Part shown: piece after piece, positions 1 to 8,449 of the stretch
Layout of the letters: every line of letters begins with the position of its first letter
Numbering within the stretch: the stretch's first letter is position 1
DNA from: Bacteroidaceae bacterium
Lineage (GTDB): Bacteria; Bacteroidota; Bacteroidia; Bacteroidales; Bacteroidaceae
Length of the DNA: 64,000 bases
Reading direction: 5' to 3'
Assembly: GCA_017615835.1 (NCBI GenBank)
Contig: JAFZZI010000006.1
Coordinates: 22,042-86,041 of the forward strand
Notes under the pieces: model-generated
Told to the model about the DNA's origin: nothing
What the model saw: only the letters and a program-made list of their open reading frames with translations
Databases searched by the model: none
Translations under genes and position numbers: made by a program

Positions 1-119
1 TAATAACGCAAAAAAAACCAAAAGTGTATGTGGCGTCGGTTCTTTACTGCAACACTTGTTCGTATGACCGTGAGAAGAGAGTGTGTTGAACTGGGTTTGG
101 TTTTCTCAGGCGCTCTGCA

Positions 120-148
120 TTGTCGAATGAAATGTTTGACTATATTTG
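120..148 (+). promoter_or_regulatory. Bacteroidetes-type promoter for the aldo/keto reductase
   Basis: A TTG at 120-122 and TATATTTG at 141-148, separated by 18 bases, match the Bacteroidetes -33/-7 consensus (TTTG ... TAnnTTTG). The ATG at 175 follows after a leader of about 20 nt. Positions were read from the sequence; activity is inferred. Confidence 0.6.
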
Positions 149-174
149 CATAAATCGAAAAATGTGCATAGACG

Positions 175-1533
175 ATGGGAAAAGAAAGAAAAGAGATTGA
201 CAGAAGGCAATTCCTCCGTAAACTTGGATTAGGTTCAGGGGCTGCGATGGCGATGATGACTTTGGAGCCGCTCAGCATCCTTGCTGCCGACAAGGCAGAA
301 CCACAGGTCGGCAAATCATCTTCAAATCGTATGACATACCGCGTTCAGCATGGAAGCAAGGAACAGATTTCACTGCTTGGATTCGGGATGATGCGTCTTC
401 CGGACAGTCAGGAACAGGTCAACAGTCTGGTTGACTACGCAATATCACATGGAGTAAACTACTTTGACACGGCACCGGCTTACAAGAATGGCCGTGACGA
501 GGCCATGACAGGCATTGCATTGTCCCGGTATCCTCGTGACAGTTATTACATCGCCACCAAAATGTCAAATCAGGACAGACGAAACTGGACTCTTGCTGCC
601 GCAAAGAGTATGTACGAGAAATCTTTCCGTGAGCTCCAGACTGACTATATAGACTACTATCTGCTTCACTCGGTAGGTGGCGGCGGACTTGAACAGCTTC
701 AAAGTCGTTTTATTAATAACGGTCTGCTTGATTTCTTGTTGGCTGAGCGCAAGGCAGGACGAATCAGACATCTGGGTTTTTCCTATCATGGCGATGTTTC
801 AGTGTTTGACTGGCTGATTGATCATAACGAACAGTATCATTGGGATTTTGTGCAGATTCAGATGAACTATCTCGATTGGCGCCATGCATCAATGGAGAGA
901 GGTGGCTGGAAACGGGATGCCGATGCCGAGTATCTTTACAACAAACTCAACAAGAACGGAATACAGTGTGTCATTATGGAACCGTTACGCGGAGGTGCAT
1001 TGTCCCGTGTTCCACAGGAGATCGCTTCACAACTCCGCAAGGTTCGTCCTGATGACAGCCCCGCCAAATGGGCCTTCCGGTGGGTTGGCAGTCATCCCAA
1101 CGTGCTGACCGTACTGAGTGGAATGAACCGTATGGAGCACCTCGAAGAGAATGTCAAGACCTTTTCGCCGCTCGAAACCTGTACCGAGGCTGAGAATGTG
1201 CTGCTGGCAGGCATTGCAGACCAGATGTCCGGCATCCCAACGGTACCTTGCACAACTTGCCGTTACTGTATGCCCTGTCCGTTTGATGTTGACATACCCG
1301 GCAATTTTGCCTATTACAACGAGGCGGTCAATCAACATTTGCTGCCGCTGCCCGTCAAGGGTTCAGCCGATTACGAAGCCAAGCGAAAGCAGTTTCTTGA
1401 CGGTTACAAGAAAGCACTGCCTAACGAGAAGAATTGGGCAACAACCTGTATCGGGTGTGAGGCATGCATACCTAAGTGCCCTCAGCAAATTCGAATCCCA
1501 AACCAGATGGATCGTATCATCGAACTTCTATAA
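175..1533 (+). CDS. Tat-exported aldo/keto reductase with C-terminal 4Fe-4S domain
   Basis: 452-residue aldo/keto reductase of the Fe-S-containing subfamily. The N-terminus carries a twin-arginine signal (DRRQFLRKLG, arginines 10-11) followed by a hydrophobic stretch, so export of the folded protein is expected. The AKR barrel spans roughly residues 55-340 (NYFDTAPAYKNG and KPDR-type regions). The C-terminus has two Cys clusters, CTTCRYCMPCP and CIGCEACIPKCP, suited to two 4Fe-4S centres. The substrate is unknown; electrons could pass between the clusters and NAD(P)H or a partner. The tatA-tatC genes lie 8 kb downstream. The gene is followed by a hairpin at 1574-1603. The family call is secure, the physiological reaction is not. 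Confidence 0.9.
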   Translation: MGKERKEIDRRQFLRKLGLGSGAAMAMMTLEPLSILAADKAEPQVGKSSSNRMTYRVQHGSKEQISLLGFGMMRLPDSQEQVNSLVDYAISHGVNYFDTAPAYKNGRDEAMTGIALSRYPRDSYYIATKMSNQDRRNWTLAAAKSMYEKSFRELQTDYIDYYLLHSVGGGGLEQLQSRFINNGLLDFLLAERKAGRIRHLGFSYHGDVSVFDWLIDHNEQYHWDFVQIQMNYLDWRHASMERGGWKRDADAEYLYNKLNKNGIQCVIMEPLRGGALSRVPQEIASQLRKVRPDDSPAKWAFRWVGSHPNVLTVLSGMNRMEHLEENVKTFSPLETCTEAENVLLAGIADQMSGIPTVPCTTCRYCMPCPFDVDIPGNFAYYNEAVNQHLLPLPVKGSADYEAKRKQFLDGYKKALPNEKNWATTCIGCEACIPKCPQQIRIPNQMDRIIELL

Positions 1534-1573
1534 TTATCTGAAGATAACCGCCACCCTATTTGCGGCAAGATGA

Positions 1574-1603
1574 AAGACGGCGTACTTTACGGTATGCCGT
1601 CTT
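1574..1603 (+). terminator. Hairpin after the aldo/keto reductase
   Basis: Inverted repeat AAGACGGC (1574-1581) / GCCGTCTT (1596-1603), extendable inward by a few pairs. There is no long T-run, so it is either a weak intrinsic terminator or an mRNA 3'-end stabiliser. Confidence 0.45.
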
Positions 1604-1691
1604 AATGTAATCCGATAAACGTAATGAAGTCTTAGGAGCGAAACTTTTGAGTAAATTCGCAAAATGAAATGAATAAAAGATATACAGACAG

Positions 1692-2219
1692 ATGGATAAG
1701 TTCAGTAACCTGGCTGCGGAAAGACGCAGTATGCGCAAGTTTACGGATGAGAAACTTACGGCGGACGAGATAAGACTTCTGGAGAGAGCCGCCTTGATAG
1801 CGCCCACTTCAAAGCATACTAACGGATGGGAGTTCGTGGCAGTTGACAATCCTGAACTGCTAAAGTCTCTGTCAGAAAGCAAAGAGGCAGGTGCTGCATT
1901 TGTTGCCGATGCGCCATGGGCATTGGTGGTATTCGGTAATCCCACGCTGACAGATGCCTGGATTGAGGATTGCGCCATTTCAGCCATAATGGTGCAGCTT
2001 CAGGCAACAGATCTTGGACTTGGCAGTTGCTGGGCTCATATAAGGAACCGGTTTGCAGCTGATGGTTCCAGCGCTGCCGACAATGTGCGCCGTATACTTG
2101 GCGTCAAAGTTCCTCTTGAGCCTCTGTGCATAATTGCTGTTGGCCACAAGGGAATGGACCGCAAGCCTTTCGACGAGAGCCGGATTCAGTGGGATAAGAT
2201 TCATGATAACAAGTATTGA
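1692..2219 (+). CDS. Nitroreductase family protein
   Basis: 175-residue FMN-dependent nitroreductase-fold protein. It starts AAERRSMRKFTDEKL, the R-S-x-R-x-F/Y motif that binds the FMN phosphate, and continues APTSKHTNGWEFVAVD (flavin/substrate loop) and GLGSCW, both typical. It is short compared with NfsB-type enzymes (about 215) but normal for the Bacteroidales/clostridial subgroup that reduces quinones, nitro groups or flavins. Its stop codon overlaps the preferred start region of the next gene, so it probably heads an operon with the DUF2520, KdsC-like and Maf genes. The physiological substrate is not known. Confidence 0.88.
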   Translation: MDKFSNLAAERRSMRKFTDEKLTADEIRLLERAALIAPTSKHTNGWEFVAVDNPELLKSLSESKEAGAAFVADAPWALVVFGNPTLTDAWIEDCAISAIMVQLQATDLGLGSCWAHIRNRFAADGSSAADNVRRILGVKVPLEPLCIIAVGHKGMDRKPFDESRIQWDKIHDNKY

Positions 2220-2994
2220 GCACATGGATATTGTGTTGGTGGGAGCCGGTAATGTGGCAACGTGCATGGGCGGTGCACTTAAGAGCGCCGGACATGACAT
2301 AAAGTGCGTTTACAGCCGTACAGAAAGAAACGCTATGGCTCTGGCCAATAAGTTGGATACCTGTTTCGTGACTGATCTGGAGCAATTGCCTGAGGCAGAT
2401 GCATTCATCGTGATGCTAAGAGACGATGCCCTGCTGTCGCTTGCCGCAAAGATAGTTTCTTCACATCCTGAAAAACTGTTCCTTCATACCTCGGGTAGTG
2501 TTCCCAACTCGTTGTGGAAGAGTGCTGGAGCGACACGTTACGGAGTATTGTACCCCATGCAAACTTTCAGTAAGGGCAAAAGTGTAGAGTGGGGGGATGT
2601 TCCGGTTTTCATTGAGGCTTCGTCGGACGAGTGCCTTCAGAAAGTCAGGAATATTGCAGAATCCCTGTCAGACAACTGTACTGTTCTTGACTCAGAGCAG
2701 CGCAGTAGGCTACATCTTGCAGCTGTGTTTGCCTGCAACTTCTCAAACCGGATGTATGCAATTGCCGACGAATTGCTCAAGGAATGCGGCATTCCGTTCA
2801 GTGTCATGCTTCCGCTGATAGCTGAAACTGCAGACAAGGTTTCATCCATGCCTCCTGTCAGTGCACAGACCGGACCGGCTGTCCGCGGAGACAAACGCGT
2901 AATGGATGTTCACCGCCGGCTGCTGACTGATAAGCCTGAGTGGCGTATCTTATATGACCTGATATCAAAGGACATAAAAAAGTCATGCAAATGA
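2203..2994 (+). CDS. Rossmann-fold DUF2520 domain protein
   Basis: About 263 residues. The N-terminal NAD(P)-binding Rossmann motif VGAGNVATCMG is followed by YSRTERNA, typical of the NADP-oxidoreductase (F420-dependent-like) fold. The C-terminal half (about residues 135-260, LHLAAVFACNFSNRMYAIADELL and SAQTGPAVRGD) matches the DUF2520 helical domain. An in-frame ATG at 2224 (MDIVLVGAG) is an equally plausible start and would leave no overlap with the nitroreductase gene, which ends at 2219. The gene overlaps the next by 10 nt. In Bacteroidales this family is commonly found beside kdsC-like and maf genes (from memory). The function is unknown. Confidence 0.82.
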   Translation: MITSIEHMDIVLVGAGNVATCMGGALKSAGHDIKCVYSRTERNAMALANKLDTCFVTDLEQLPEADAFIVMLRDDALLSLAAKIVSSHPEKLFLHTSGSVPNSLWKSAGATRYGVLYPMQTFSKGKSVEWGDVPVFIEASSDECLQKVRNIAESLSDNCTVLDSEQRSRLHLAAVFACNFSNRMYAIADELLKECGIPFSVMLPLIAETADKVSSMPPVSAQTGPAVRGDKRVMDVHRRLLTDKPEWRILYDLISKDIKKSCK

Positions 2995-3512
2995 TTGAAG
3001 ATTCTGAACTGGTCAGGGTAAAGGCTCTGGTTTTTGACGTTGATGGTGTCCTGAGCAGATCTGTGATGCCTATGGCTGCTGACGGGAACCCAATCCGCAC
3101 AGTCAATGTGAAAGATGGATATGCACTTCAGCTGGCTGTCAAAAGCGGACTCAAAATATGTGTTATTACCGGGGCCAGGCCTGAACAGATACGCCGTCGG
3201 TATGAGAGCCTTGGAATTGACGATGTGTACATATCGTCGTCAGTAAAGATCCATGATTACGACGATTTCCTTGGACGCAACGGTCTGAGTGATTCTGACG
3301 TATTGGCCATGGGGGATGATATTCCTGATTACCCGATACTCAGAAGGTGTGCCATTCCATGCTGCCCTGCCGATGCTGTCCCGGAGATTAAGGCGATATG
3401 CAGATATGTATCATATGCTGATGGTGGTTGCGGCTGCGTCCGAGATGTCCTTGAACGTGTTATGAAGGCTCAGGATAAGTGGATGTCGGACGAACATGCC
3501 TTTGGCTGGTAG
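2985..3512 (+). CDS. KdsC-like HAD phosphatase
   Basis: 175-residue haloacid-dehalogenase-superfamily phosphatase of the small, cap-less C0 type typified by 3-deoxy-D-manno-octulosonate-8-phosphate phosphatase. Seen: motif I FDVDGVL (Asp18 and Asp20), motif II VITG, and motif IV MGDDIPDYP, followed by CCPADAVPEIK and GGCGCVRDV, which correspond to the KdsC tail that caps the neighbouring subunit's active site. The expected role is cytoplasmic release of phosphate from KDO-8-P in lipopolysaccharide core synthesis. The usual C-terminal GGxGAxRE-like region reads GGCGCVRDV. No kdsA or kdsB is nearby, so a different sugar-acid phosphate remains possible. Confidence 0.8.
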   Translation: MQMIEDSELVRVKALVFDVDGVLSRSVMPMAADGNPIRTVNVKDGYALQLAVKSGLKICVITGARPEQIRRRYESLGIDDVYISSSVKIHDYDDFLGRNGLSDSDVLAMGDDIPDYPILRRCAIPCCPADAVPEIKAICRYVSYADGGCGCVRDVLERVMKAQDKWMSDEHAFGW

Positions 3513-3516
3513 AATT

Positions 3517-4110
3517 ATGGAACTGGGATACAGAATTGTTCTAGCTTCAAACTCTCCGCGTCGCAGGGAGTTGCTGAATGGCCTGGGACTTGATTTTCAG
3601 GTACGCGTGCTGGATGGAATAGACGAGTCATATCCAGAGAGTCTCGATATGGTTGATATTCCGCTATATATCTCGAAGAAGAAGGCGGAGGCATACCGCA
3701 CCGGCATGGCCGATGACGAGTTGATTATCACTGCCGATACCGTCGTTGCAGTGGGTGAGCGCATTTTAGGCAAACCTGCTGACAACTTCGAGGCTGCTGA
3801 CATGCTAAGGTTGCTTTCCGGACGCAGTCATCAGGTAGTGACAGGAGTGACCCTTATGACAAAACAGAAGCAACACAGTTTCACTTCAACAACCGAAGTA
3901 TGGTTCTCGCATCTGTCTGAAGAGGAGATAGAATACTACGTACAGAGATTCCATCCGCTGGACAAGGCTGGAGCGTACGGAATTCAGGAATGGATAGGAT
4001 TTGTGGGTGTAGAACGTATAGAAGGTTCTTATTTCAATGTAGTTGGCCTTCCGATACAGAAACTCTATCGTGAATTGCTGTATTTCTGTCAGGGCAGAGT
4101 ATCCAGATAA
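3517..4110 (+). CDS. maf: Maf-like nucleoside triphosphate pyrophosphatase
   Basis: 197-residue Maf protein, the normal length. The signature ASNSPRRRELL occupies residues 10-20, followed by the ITADTVV and GKPADNFEAADMLRLLSGRSHQVVTGV motifs and DKAGAYGIQEW near the end. Maf proteins hydrolyse non-canonical or pyrimidine nucleoside triphosphates to monophosphates; this sequence resembles the dTTP/UTP pyrophosphatase (YhdE) subgroup. I chose ATG 3517 because homologs begin just before the ASNSPRR motif and because it lies just after the preceding stop; ATG 3496 would overlap that gene. The 3' end overlaps the convergent FAD-protein gene by 22 nt. Confidence 0.93.
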   Translation: MELGYRIVLASNSPRRRELLNGLGLDFQVRVLDGIDESYPESLDMVDIPLYISKKKAEAYRTGMADDELIITADTVVAVGERILGKPADNFEAADMLRLLSGRSHQVVTGVTLMTKQKQHSFTSTTEVWFSHLSEEEIEYYVQRFHPLDKAGAYGIQEWIGFVGVERIEGSYFNVVGLPIQKLYRELLYFCQGRVSR

Positions 4111-5108
4111 TCCTTGATTGCGATTGCTGCCGAGCGTCCGTCATTTATCGAGTCCCAAATACTCAGTGGCCGTTTGCAGGTTCCGGCAGCGAACAGTCCG
4201 GGCTTGCCTGTATCGTTGTCGTAAAGGTGAGGGCTTATGGTCTTGATGAAGCCGTACTCACCGCCTATTCCACATGAGGCACCTAACGTTCGTGTACCAG
4301 CCGAAGCTTCCATTCCTACCATCAGAACCAAAAGATCTACAGTTGTTCTCAATGGCATTCCGAGCAGTGTATCCTCTGTCTTTATCTGTACCCTGTCGTC
4401 AAAAGTTGCAGCAGCTTCAGATATGCGTCCCCGTATGAAATCGATTCCGTATTTTTCCTGAGCAGTGCGATACATCTCCTCAAATCCCTGTCCCCACATC
4501 CTCAAGTCCATGTAGAATACGGTCAAGTCTGTTCTGGGTAGCTGTTTTCTAACCTCGATTGCCTGTTTGACTGCGGTGACACAGCAGACCTTAGAGCAGT
4601 AATGGTTGCCTGATTTCTCGTCTCGTGAACCGACACATTGCAGGAAGGCTATACGTTTAGGCATGTCGCCATGGCCGTTGACAATATTGCCTTCTCTTAT
4701 CATCTTCTCCATCTCAAGCGAAGTGACTACTCCCTTGTATATGCCGTACCCGAGTTCCTCCTTGCGGCGTGCATCGAATGTCGAGTAGCCGGTAGCGATG
4801 AGCACTGAGTCTGCATACCATGCTTCGGACTTGCCGGAAACAAGTTGCCATTCGGTTCCTTTCCACTTTATTTCGACTATTTCAGTGCCGAAACAACGGG
4901 TAATGTTATCCTTCAGCAGCTTGTCTTCAAGCTCTGATACCATATCCGATGCAGCAGAGAAATCAGGAAACAGAAAAGCCTTGTCCTTAAGGTTTGAAAG
5001 GGGTGTTTCGGACTTCTCGAAAAGCAGTACCTCAACACCGCTGCCTGCAAGGACAGAAGCTGCTTCTATTCCGGCAGGACCGGCACCGATGATTGCTGTT
5101 TTCTTCAT
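4089..5108 (-). CDS. HdrA-like FAD oxidoreductase subunit
   Basis: 339-residue flavoprotein. The N-terminal dinucleotide-binding motif is GAGPAGIEAASVLAGSG. The central segment SRDEKSGNHYCSKVCC and VFYMDLRMWGQGFEEMYR is diagnostic of heterodisulfide reductase subunit A and related QmoA-type proteins, and the C-terminus has the second FAD motif (GLFAAGTCKRP). Unlike methanogen HdrA (about 650 residues) it lacks the inserted ferredoxin domains, so it is the short FAD-only form. It is last in an operon with CCG- and 4Fe-4S-proteins (4089-9055), separated by 7 nt from the HdrB-like gene. Likely role: flavin module shuttling electrons between the Fe-S subunits and a soluble partner. Substrates cannot be assigned. 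Confidence 0.85.
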   Translation of the reverse strand: MKKTAIIGAGPAGIEAASVLAGSGVEVLLFEKSETPLSNLKDKAFLFPDFSAASDMVSELEDKLLKDNITRCFGTEIVEIKWKGTEWQLVSGKSEAWYADSVLIATGYSTFDARRKEELGYGIYKGVVTSLEMEKMIREGNIVNGHGDMPKRIAFLQCVGSRDEKSGNHYCSKVCCVTAVKQAIEVRKQLPRTDLTVFYMDLRMWGQGFEEMYRTAQEKYGIDFIRGRISEAAATFDDRVQIKTEDTLLGMPLRTTVDLLVLMVGMEASAGTRTLGASCGIGGEYGFIKTISPHLYDNDTGKPGLFAAGTCKRPLSIWDSINDGRSAAIAIKDYLDTLP

Positions 5109-5115
5109 ATAGCCA

Positions 5116-6168
5116 TTATGTTAACAGGTTTGCCGGCTTTTCCGGATTCCTTAGAATCTTTCCGGATGCAGCGCGGTATTTTTCTTTGGAATTGTATGGA
5201 ATACCAATCTTGTCCATGAGCCTCTCAGCCTGAATCTGATGAATCTGCAGCCCCAGCTCCCACGGGTCATAGCCCAGAAGAAGACCTGCCATCTCCTCGT
5301 ATGTCAGAACAGGAATGCCGTATCCGTCGCGATCGTAGGTCTTGTGCTCCATCTCGGATATGGTGTATTGCCAACGGTCAAGAAACATTGAGCAGCCGGG
5401 ACAGTTTGATACAATGAAGTCCGGTTCATAGGGTTCCATCGACTCCAGTTTCTTCTTTGTGTTGGATATGGAGTAGCCTCTGTTCTCCTGAATAAGATAT
5501 TGGCGGAAACCGAATCCGCAGCAGTGGCGACGTTCGGGATAATCGACGACCTCGCCTCCCCACGACTCAATCATTCCGGCCAGAACATAGGGGAACTCTG
5601 CCTTGCCGACACCCTTGTCAGGAAATATCTTTGCATAGTGACATCCGATATGTTCAACCACCCTTAGCGGTTTTCCTGTAAAACGGTTGACGAGCCTGTA
5701 TTTCATCTTTTTTGCCAACTCGTTACGGAACTTGTAGATGATGTCTGATGCATGGGCTATGTTCTCAGGCAGTTCGAATTCCCTCTTACAAGCCTTCCAA
5801 AGGTTCTCACGTGCTTTTTCAAGTAATTCGGGCTTCTCATTCCACATGTGGGTTATCTCCGTAAAGACTCCAAATGAAGTAACGCACGAAGGCACGTAGT
5901 TTTTATATCCGTGTTCAGTCATAAGCGAGAACAGTCTTGCAACTACAGTCATTGTGGTTTCAAGAGGAACGATATCGCTGTGATAACCTATTCCGGTGCA
6001 TGTGTGCTGACGGAAGTCGTCAAAGATATCCTTGTCAAGTTCTTCGCGCAGGATTCTTAGAAATGCCGCCTCTGAACCGGGAAAGAATGTCTGTCTGATA
6101 CAGCTTCTCTCGTAGAAGAAATGATTGTCTGCGATGACTTTCTGATATTCGTTCCAATATCTGTTCAT
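5116..6168 (-). CDS. HdrB-like CCG-domain protein
   Basis: 350-residue Cys-rich protein of the heterodisulfide reductase B / CCG family. The C-terminal CCG module is intact: EHIGCHYAK, then RRHCCGFGF and VSNCPGCSMFLD, the cysteines that bind a non-cubane 4Fe-4S centre for disulfide or thiol chemistry. The N-terminal module is degenerate, with only PSCVTSFG recognisable. No transmembrane segment is evident, so it is cytoplasmic. Its neighbours are a membrane cytochrome/CCG fusion upstream (6-nt gap) and an HdrA-like flavoprotein downstream (7-nt gap), which suggests a physical complex. The substrate, a disulfide or another oxidant, is unknown. Confidence 0.82.
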   Translation of the reverse strand: MNRYWNEYQKVIADNHFFYERSCIRQTFFPGSEAAFLRILREELDKDIFDDFRQHTCTGIGYHSDIVPLETTMTVVARLFSLMTEHGYKNYVPSCVTSFGVFTEITHMWNEKPELLEKARENLWKACKREFELPENIAHASDIIYKFRNELAKKMKYRLVNRFTGKPLRVVEHIGCHYAKIFPDKGVGKAEFPYVLAGMIESWGGEVVDYPERRHCCGFGFRQYLIQENRGYSISNTKKKLESMEPYEPDFIVSNCPGCSMFLDRWQYTISEMEHKTYDRDGYGIPVLTYEEMAGLLLGYDPWELGLQIHQIQAERLMDKIGIPYNSKEKYRAASGKILRNPEKPANLLT

Positions 6169-6174
6169 AGCTGG

Positions 6175-8115
6175 TTATTTTATGAGATTAGCGGCTACTA
6201 TTTCGGCTATGTCCTGTACGGGATACTCGTTTGTAGAGTGAAGGAAGGCCTTCTTGCACATAGGACACGCAGTAGCGATGGCATCAACAGGTCTCTCTGT
6301 CAGGTTGCGTAATGCATCGTTGCGTATAGTAGTCTGTTCTTCGATTGACAATACAGTGTTGCCCATATTGAACCCGCAGCAGATACTCTTCTCACGCTGG
6401 TTGCGGGTTTTCTGCAAAGTTGTGACAGCATTGAGTACGGAGCGGGGTTGGTCATATATGCCGCATCCCCGGCCAAGTTCGCAGGGATCGTGGTACGAGA
6501 CGCGTCGGCTGTCACGTCCGACGCTTATGCGTCCTTTGCGTATTAGTATGTCAATGTATTCCGTGTGATGCATTACCGGTATACCTAAATCGTACTCGTC
6601 CTTGAACGAGCGGTAGCAGATAGGACAGGAGGTTACCAGCATGGTCGCACCTGAATTAATAATCATTTCAGTGTTCTTCTTCTTCAGATCATCTGCCTGG
6701 TTTCTGAATCCCTGCTGGCGCAGCGGACGTCCGCAGCAGATGGAACGGTCACGGTCCATGTACCAGTATTTCTGTCCTGCAGCCTCGAATATTCTCATCA
6801 TGGCTTCTGGAATACCCGGAGTGAGATGGGACATGCAACCTCCGAAGAAAACGACTCGGCCGATGGCATTGAAAGGTTTGGGAGTGGTGAGATAGGAATA
6901 GTTGCCGGAGGAATCAAGTTTACCCTTGTTGCGAGTCATCCGCCTTATGGCCGAGATGTCAATTCCCACCGGACAATCCTCAACACATCGCTCACACATC
7001 AGACAGTTGTCTGCAATAATGCTCATTTTGGCAGGACGGTTATGGTTGCGCAGCCCCCTGATCAGATATACCGGCTGAATTCTGTGGTTGTTCAGATCCT
7101 TGTCAAGCGGACATCCCTGAATGCATACACCGCAACGCGAACAGGCATTAAGTTCAAACTTAGTATAACCTGTGGGTTGCTCGCTCTCTTTCACGCCGAT
7201 CTTGCGGAACCATATCAGCAACAATTCAGTGAAGATATGCATGTAGCGGGTGAAAGGCATTGAGAAGAAAAATACCAGCAATGCCAGCGAGTAGCAAAGC
7301 CATGATGCCCACTCCAGGTGTCCGGAAATGTCGGGGTTGAATAGGCTGCCAATCGCGTTTGTCAGGAATCCGCCGTTTTGGTACATACTGGCTGTTATTG
7401 ATTCAGACAGCAACCTCAGGGGAAATATCAGCCATAGTGAGAGCTTTGCGAGCCTGTCAAAAAGGTTATGAGACGTAGTTCGTCGCATTCCGACGCTTTT
7501 TGACCAGATTCTCTTTGCAAAGGCCAGTGTCAAGCCAAGAAATATGTACAGCAGTATGCCATCCATGAGGTCGGCATACTGTTTGGAATGCTTGAACATG
7601 GCAGGCTCCTTATGGATGAAATAGTTGTAGAAAATCGCAGCATAGAATGGCCTGTGGTATTTAAGATGTATTTTGTGGCCTGCCTCATCGTACGTTACAC
7701 GCTTTGTAAGAAGGTACCTTCTGTCCTTGTCAAATGAATACCATCCGTCTTGTTCAATAAGAGTGTTGAGCTGTTCTATAGACTGCTCATGATTGAAACA
7801 GGCTATGGTTCGGTTGCTCTGTATTGCTCCGACCACTATAAGAAGAGCCCAACCCAACGCGAACGACTGGTGCATGATGCCCAATACGATGTTCTTACGC
7901 AAAATACGGAAATGGACCAGTCCTTCTCTGAACATCTCCCACAGCGCGGGGATGGTCTTCCACGAGAACCAGTTATGACGGATTATTGTGCGTTGGGCCT
8001 CGTCAAACTGACTTATCCAATGGATGTATTTGTATGTGCAGATAGCCAGTAGAAGCAATACTCCGACAAGGAATGGAATAACGAAAGCACTGTATGGAAA
8101 TATGGATATTTTCAT
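6175..8115 (-). CDS. Membrane b-type cytochrome / HdrD-like Fe-S fusion
   Basis: 646 residues. The N-terminal third has about five to six hydrophobic segments (around residues 8-28, 76-96, 190-208, 230-250, 270-292), resembling the NarI/DsrM/HdrE cytochrome b module. Two ferredoxin clusters follow (CSRCGVCIQGCP near residue 324, CLMCERCVEDCP near 372), then two CCG modules (SICCGRPL, TSCPICYR; SICCGFNM, TACPMCKK). This is the DsrM-DsrK or HdrE-HdrD architecture in one chain, so menaquinol-linked electron transfer to a cytoplasmic disulfide or similar acceptor is likely. The start is ATG 8115, which forms an ATGA overlap with the preceding stop; an upstream extension to 8340 would only shadow the preceding gene. 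Confidence 0.87.
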   Translation of the reverse strand: MKISIFPYSAFVIPFLVGVLLLLAICTYKYIHWISQFDEAQRTIIRHNWFSWKTIPALWEMFREGLVHFRILRKNIVLGIMHQSFALGWALLIVVGAIQSNRTIACFNHEQSIEQLNTLIEQDGWYSFDKDRRYLLTKRVTYDEAGHKIHLKYHRPFYAAIFYNYFIHKEPAMFKHSKQYADLMDGILLYIFLGLTLAFAKRIWSKSVGMRRTTSHNLFDRLAKLSLWLIFPLRLLSESITASMYQNGGFLTNAIGSLFNPDISGHLEWASWLCYSLALLVFFFSMPFTRYMHIFTELLLIWFRKIGVKESEQPTGYTKFELNACSRCGVCIQGCPLDKDLNNHRIQPVYLIRGLRNHNRPAKMSIIADNCLMCERCVEDCPVGIDISAIRRMTRNKGKLDSSGNYSYLTTPKPFNAIGRVVFFGGCMSHLTPGIPEAMMRIFEAAGQKYWYMDRDRSICCGRPLRQQGFRNQADDLKKKNTEMIINSGATMLVTSCPICYRSFKDEYDLGIPVMHHTEYIDILIRKGRISVGRDSRRVSYHDPCELGRGCGIYDQPRSVLNAVTTLQKTRNQREKSICCGFNMGNTVLSIEEQTTIRNDALRNLTERPVDAIATACPMCKKAFLHSTNEYPVQDIAEIVAANLIK

Positions 8116-8447
8116 TTCTTCTCTTCCTCGAGCATTTTCCGCATGTTGATAATCAGCTGTCGCAGATTTACGCCGCGTGGGCACACAAGGACGCATTTCC
8201 CGCAAAGCATGCACTTCCTGAGTTCTTCGGCCAAGCCTTCCGTATTGCCGCGTCTGAACATGGTGTGCAGACGTCTTATATTGTAATCCGTGAATTGTCT
8301 GGCTGAGCAGGTGGCACTGCAGCAACCGCACTGGAAGCATCGTTTGAACGAAGGTACCCTTCTTGCCAGTTCTTCATATTTGGCCTTGGCGGTTACGTCA
8401 AGGTTTTCGCTTCTGGGTTTCTTTATTGAAAATCCAAATTCAGGCAT
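8112..8447 (-). CDS. HdrC-like 4Fe-4S protein
   Basis: 111-residue two-cluster ferredoxin-like protein: CFQCGCCSATCSAR and CMLCGKCVLVCPRG, each C-x2-C-x2-C-x3-C. The motifs DYNIRRL and RGVNLRQLIINMRKML are typical of HdrC subunits. It should bind two 4Fe-4S clusters and carry electrons between the flavin and CCG subunits. ATG 8447 lies two bases after the preceding stop; a TTG at 8453 would give a TTGA overlap and two more residues. Its own stop overlaps the next start (ATGA), so translation is probably coupled. The operon carries two such HdrC-like genes. Confidence 0.85.
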   Translation of the reverse strand: MPEFGFSIKKPRSENLDVTAKAKYEELARRVPSFKRCFQCGCCSATCSARQFTDYNIRRLHTMFRRGNTEGLAEELRKCMLCGKCVLVCPRGVNLRQLIINMRKMLEEEKK

Positions 8448-8449
8448 AG

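Noticed and set aside
8115-8340. 75-residue N-terminal extension of the membrane cytochrome/HdrD fusion
   Set aside because: The extension is an out-of-frame reading of the upstream HdrC-like gene; ATG 8115 forms an ATGA overlap and begins a membrane helix.
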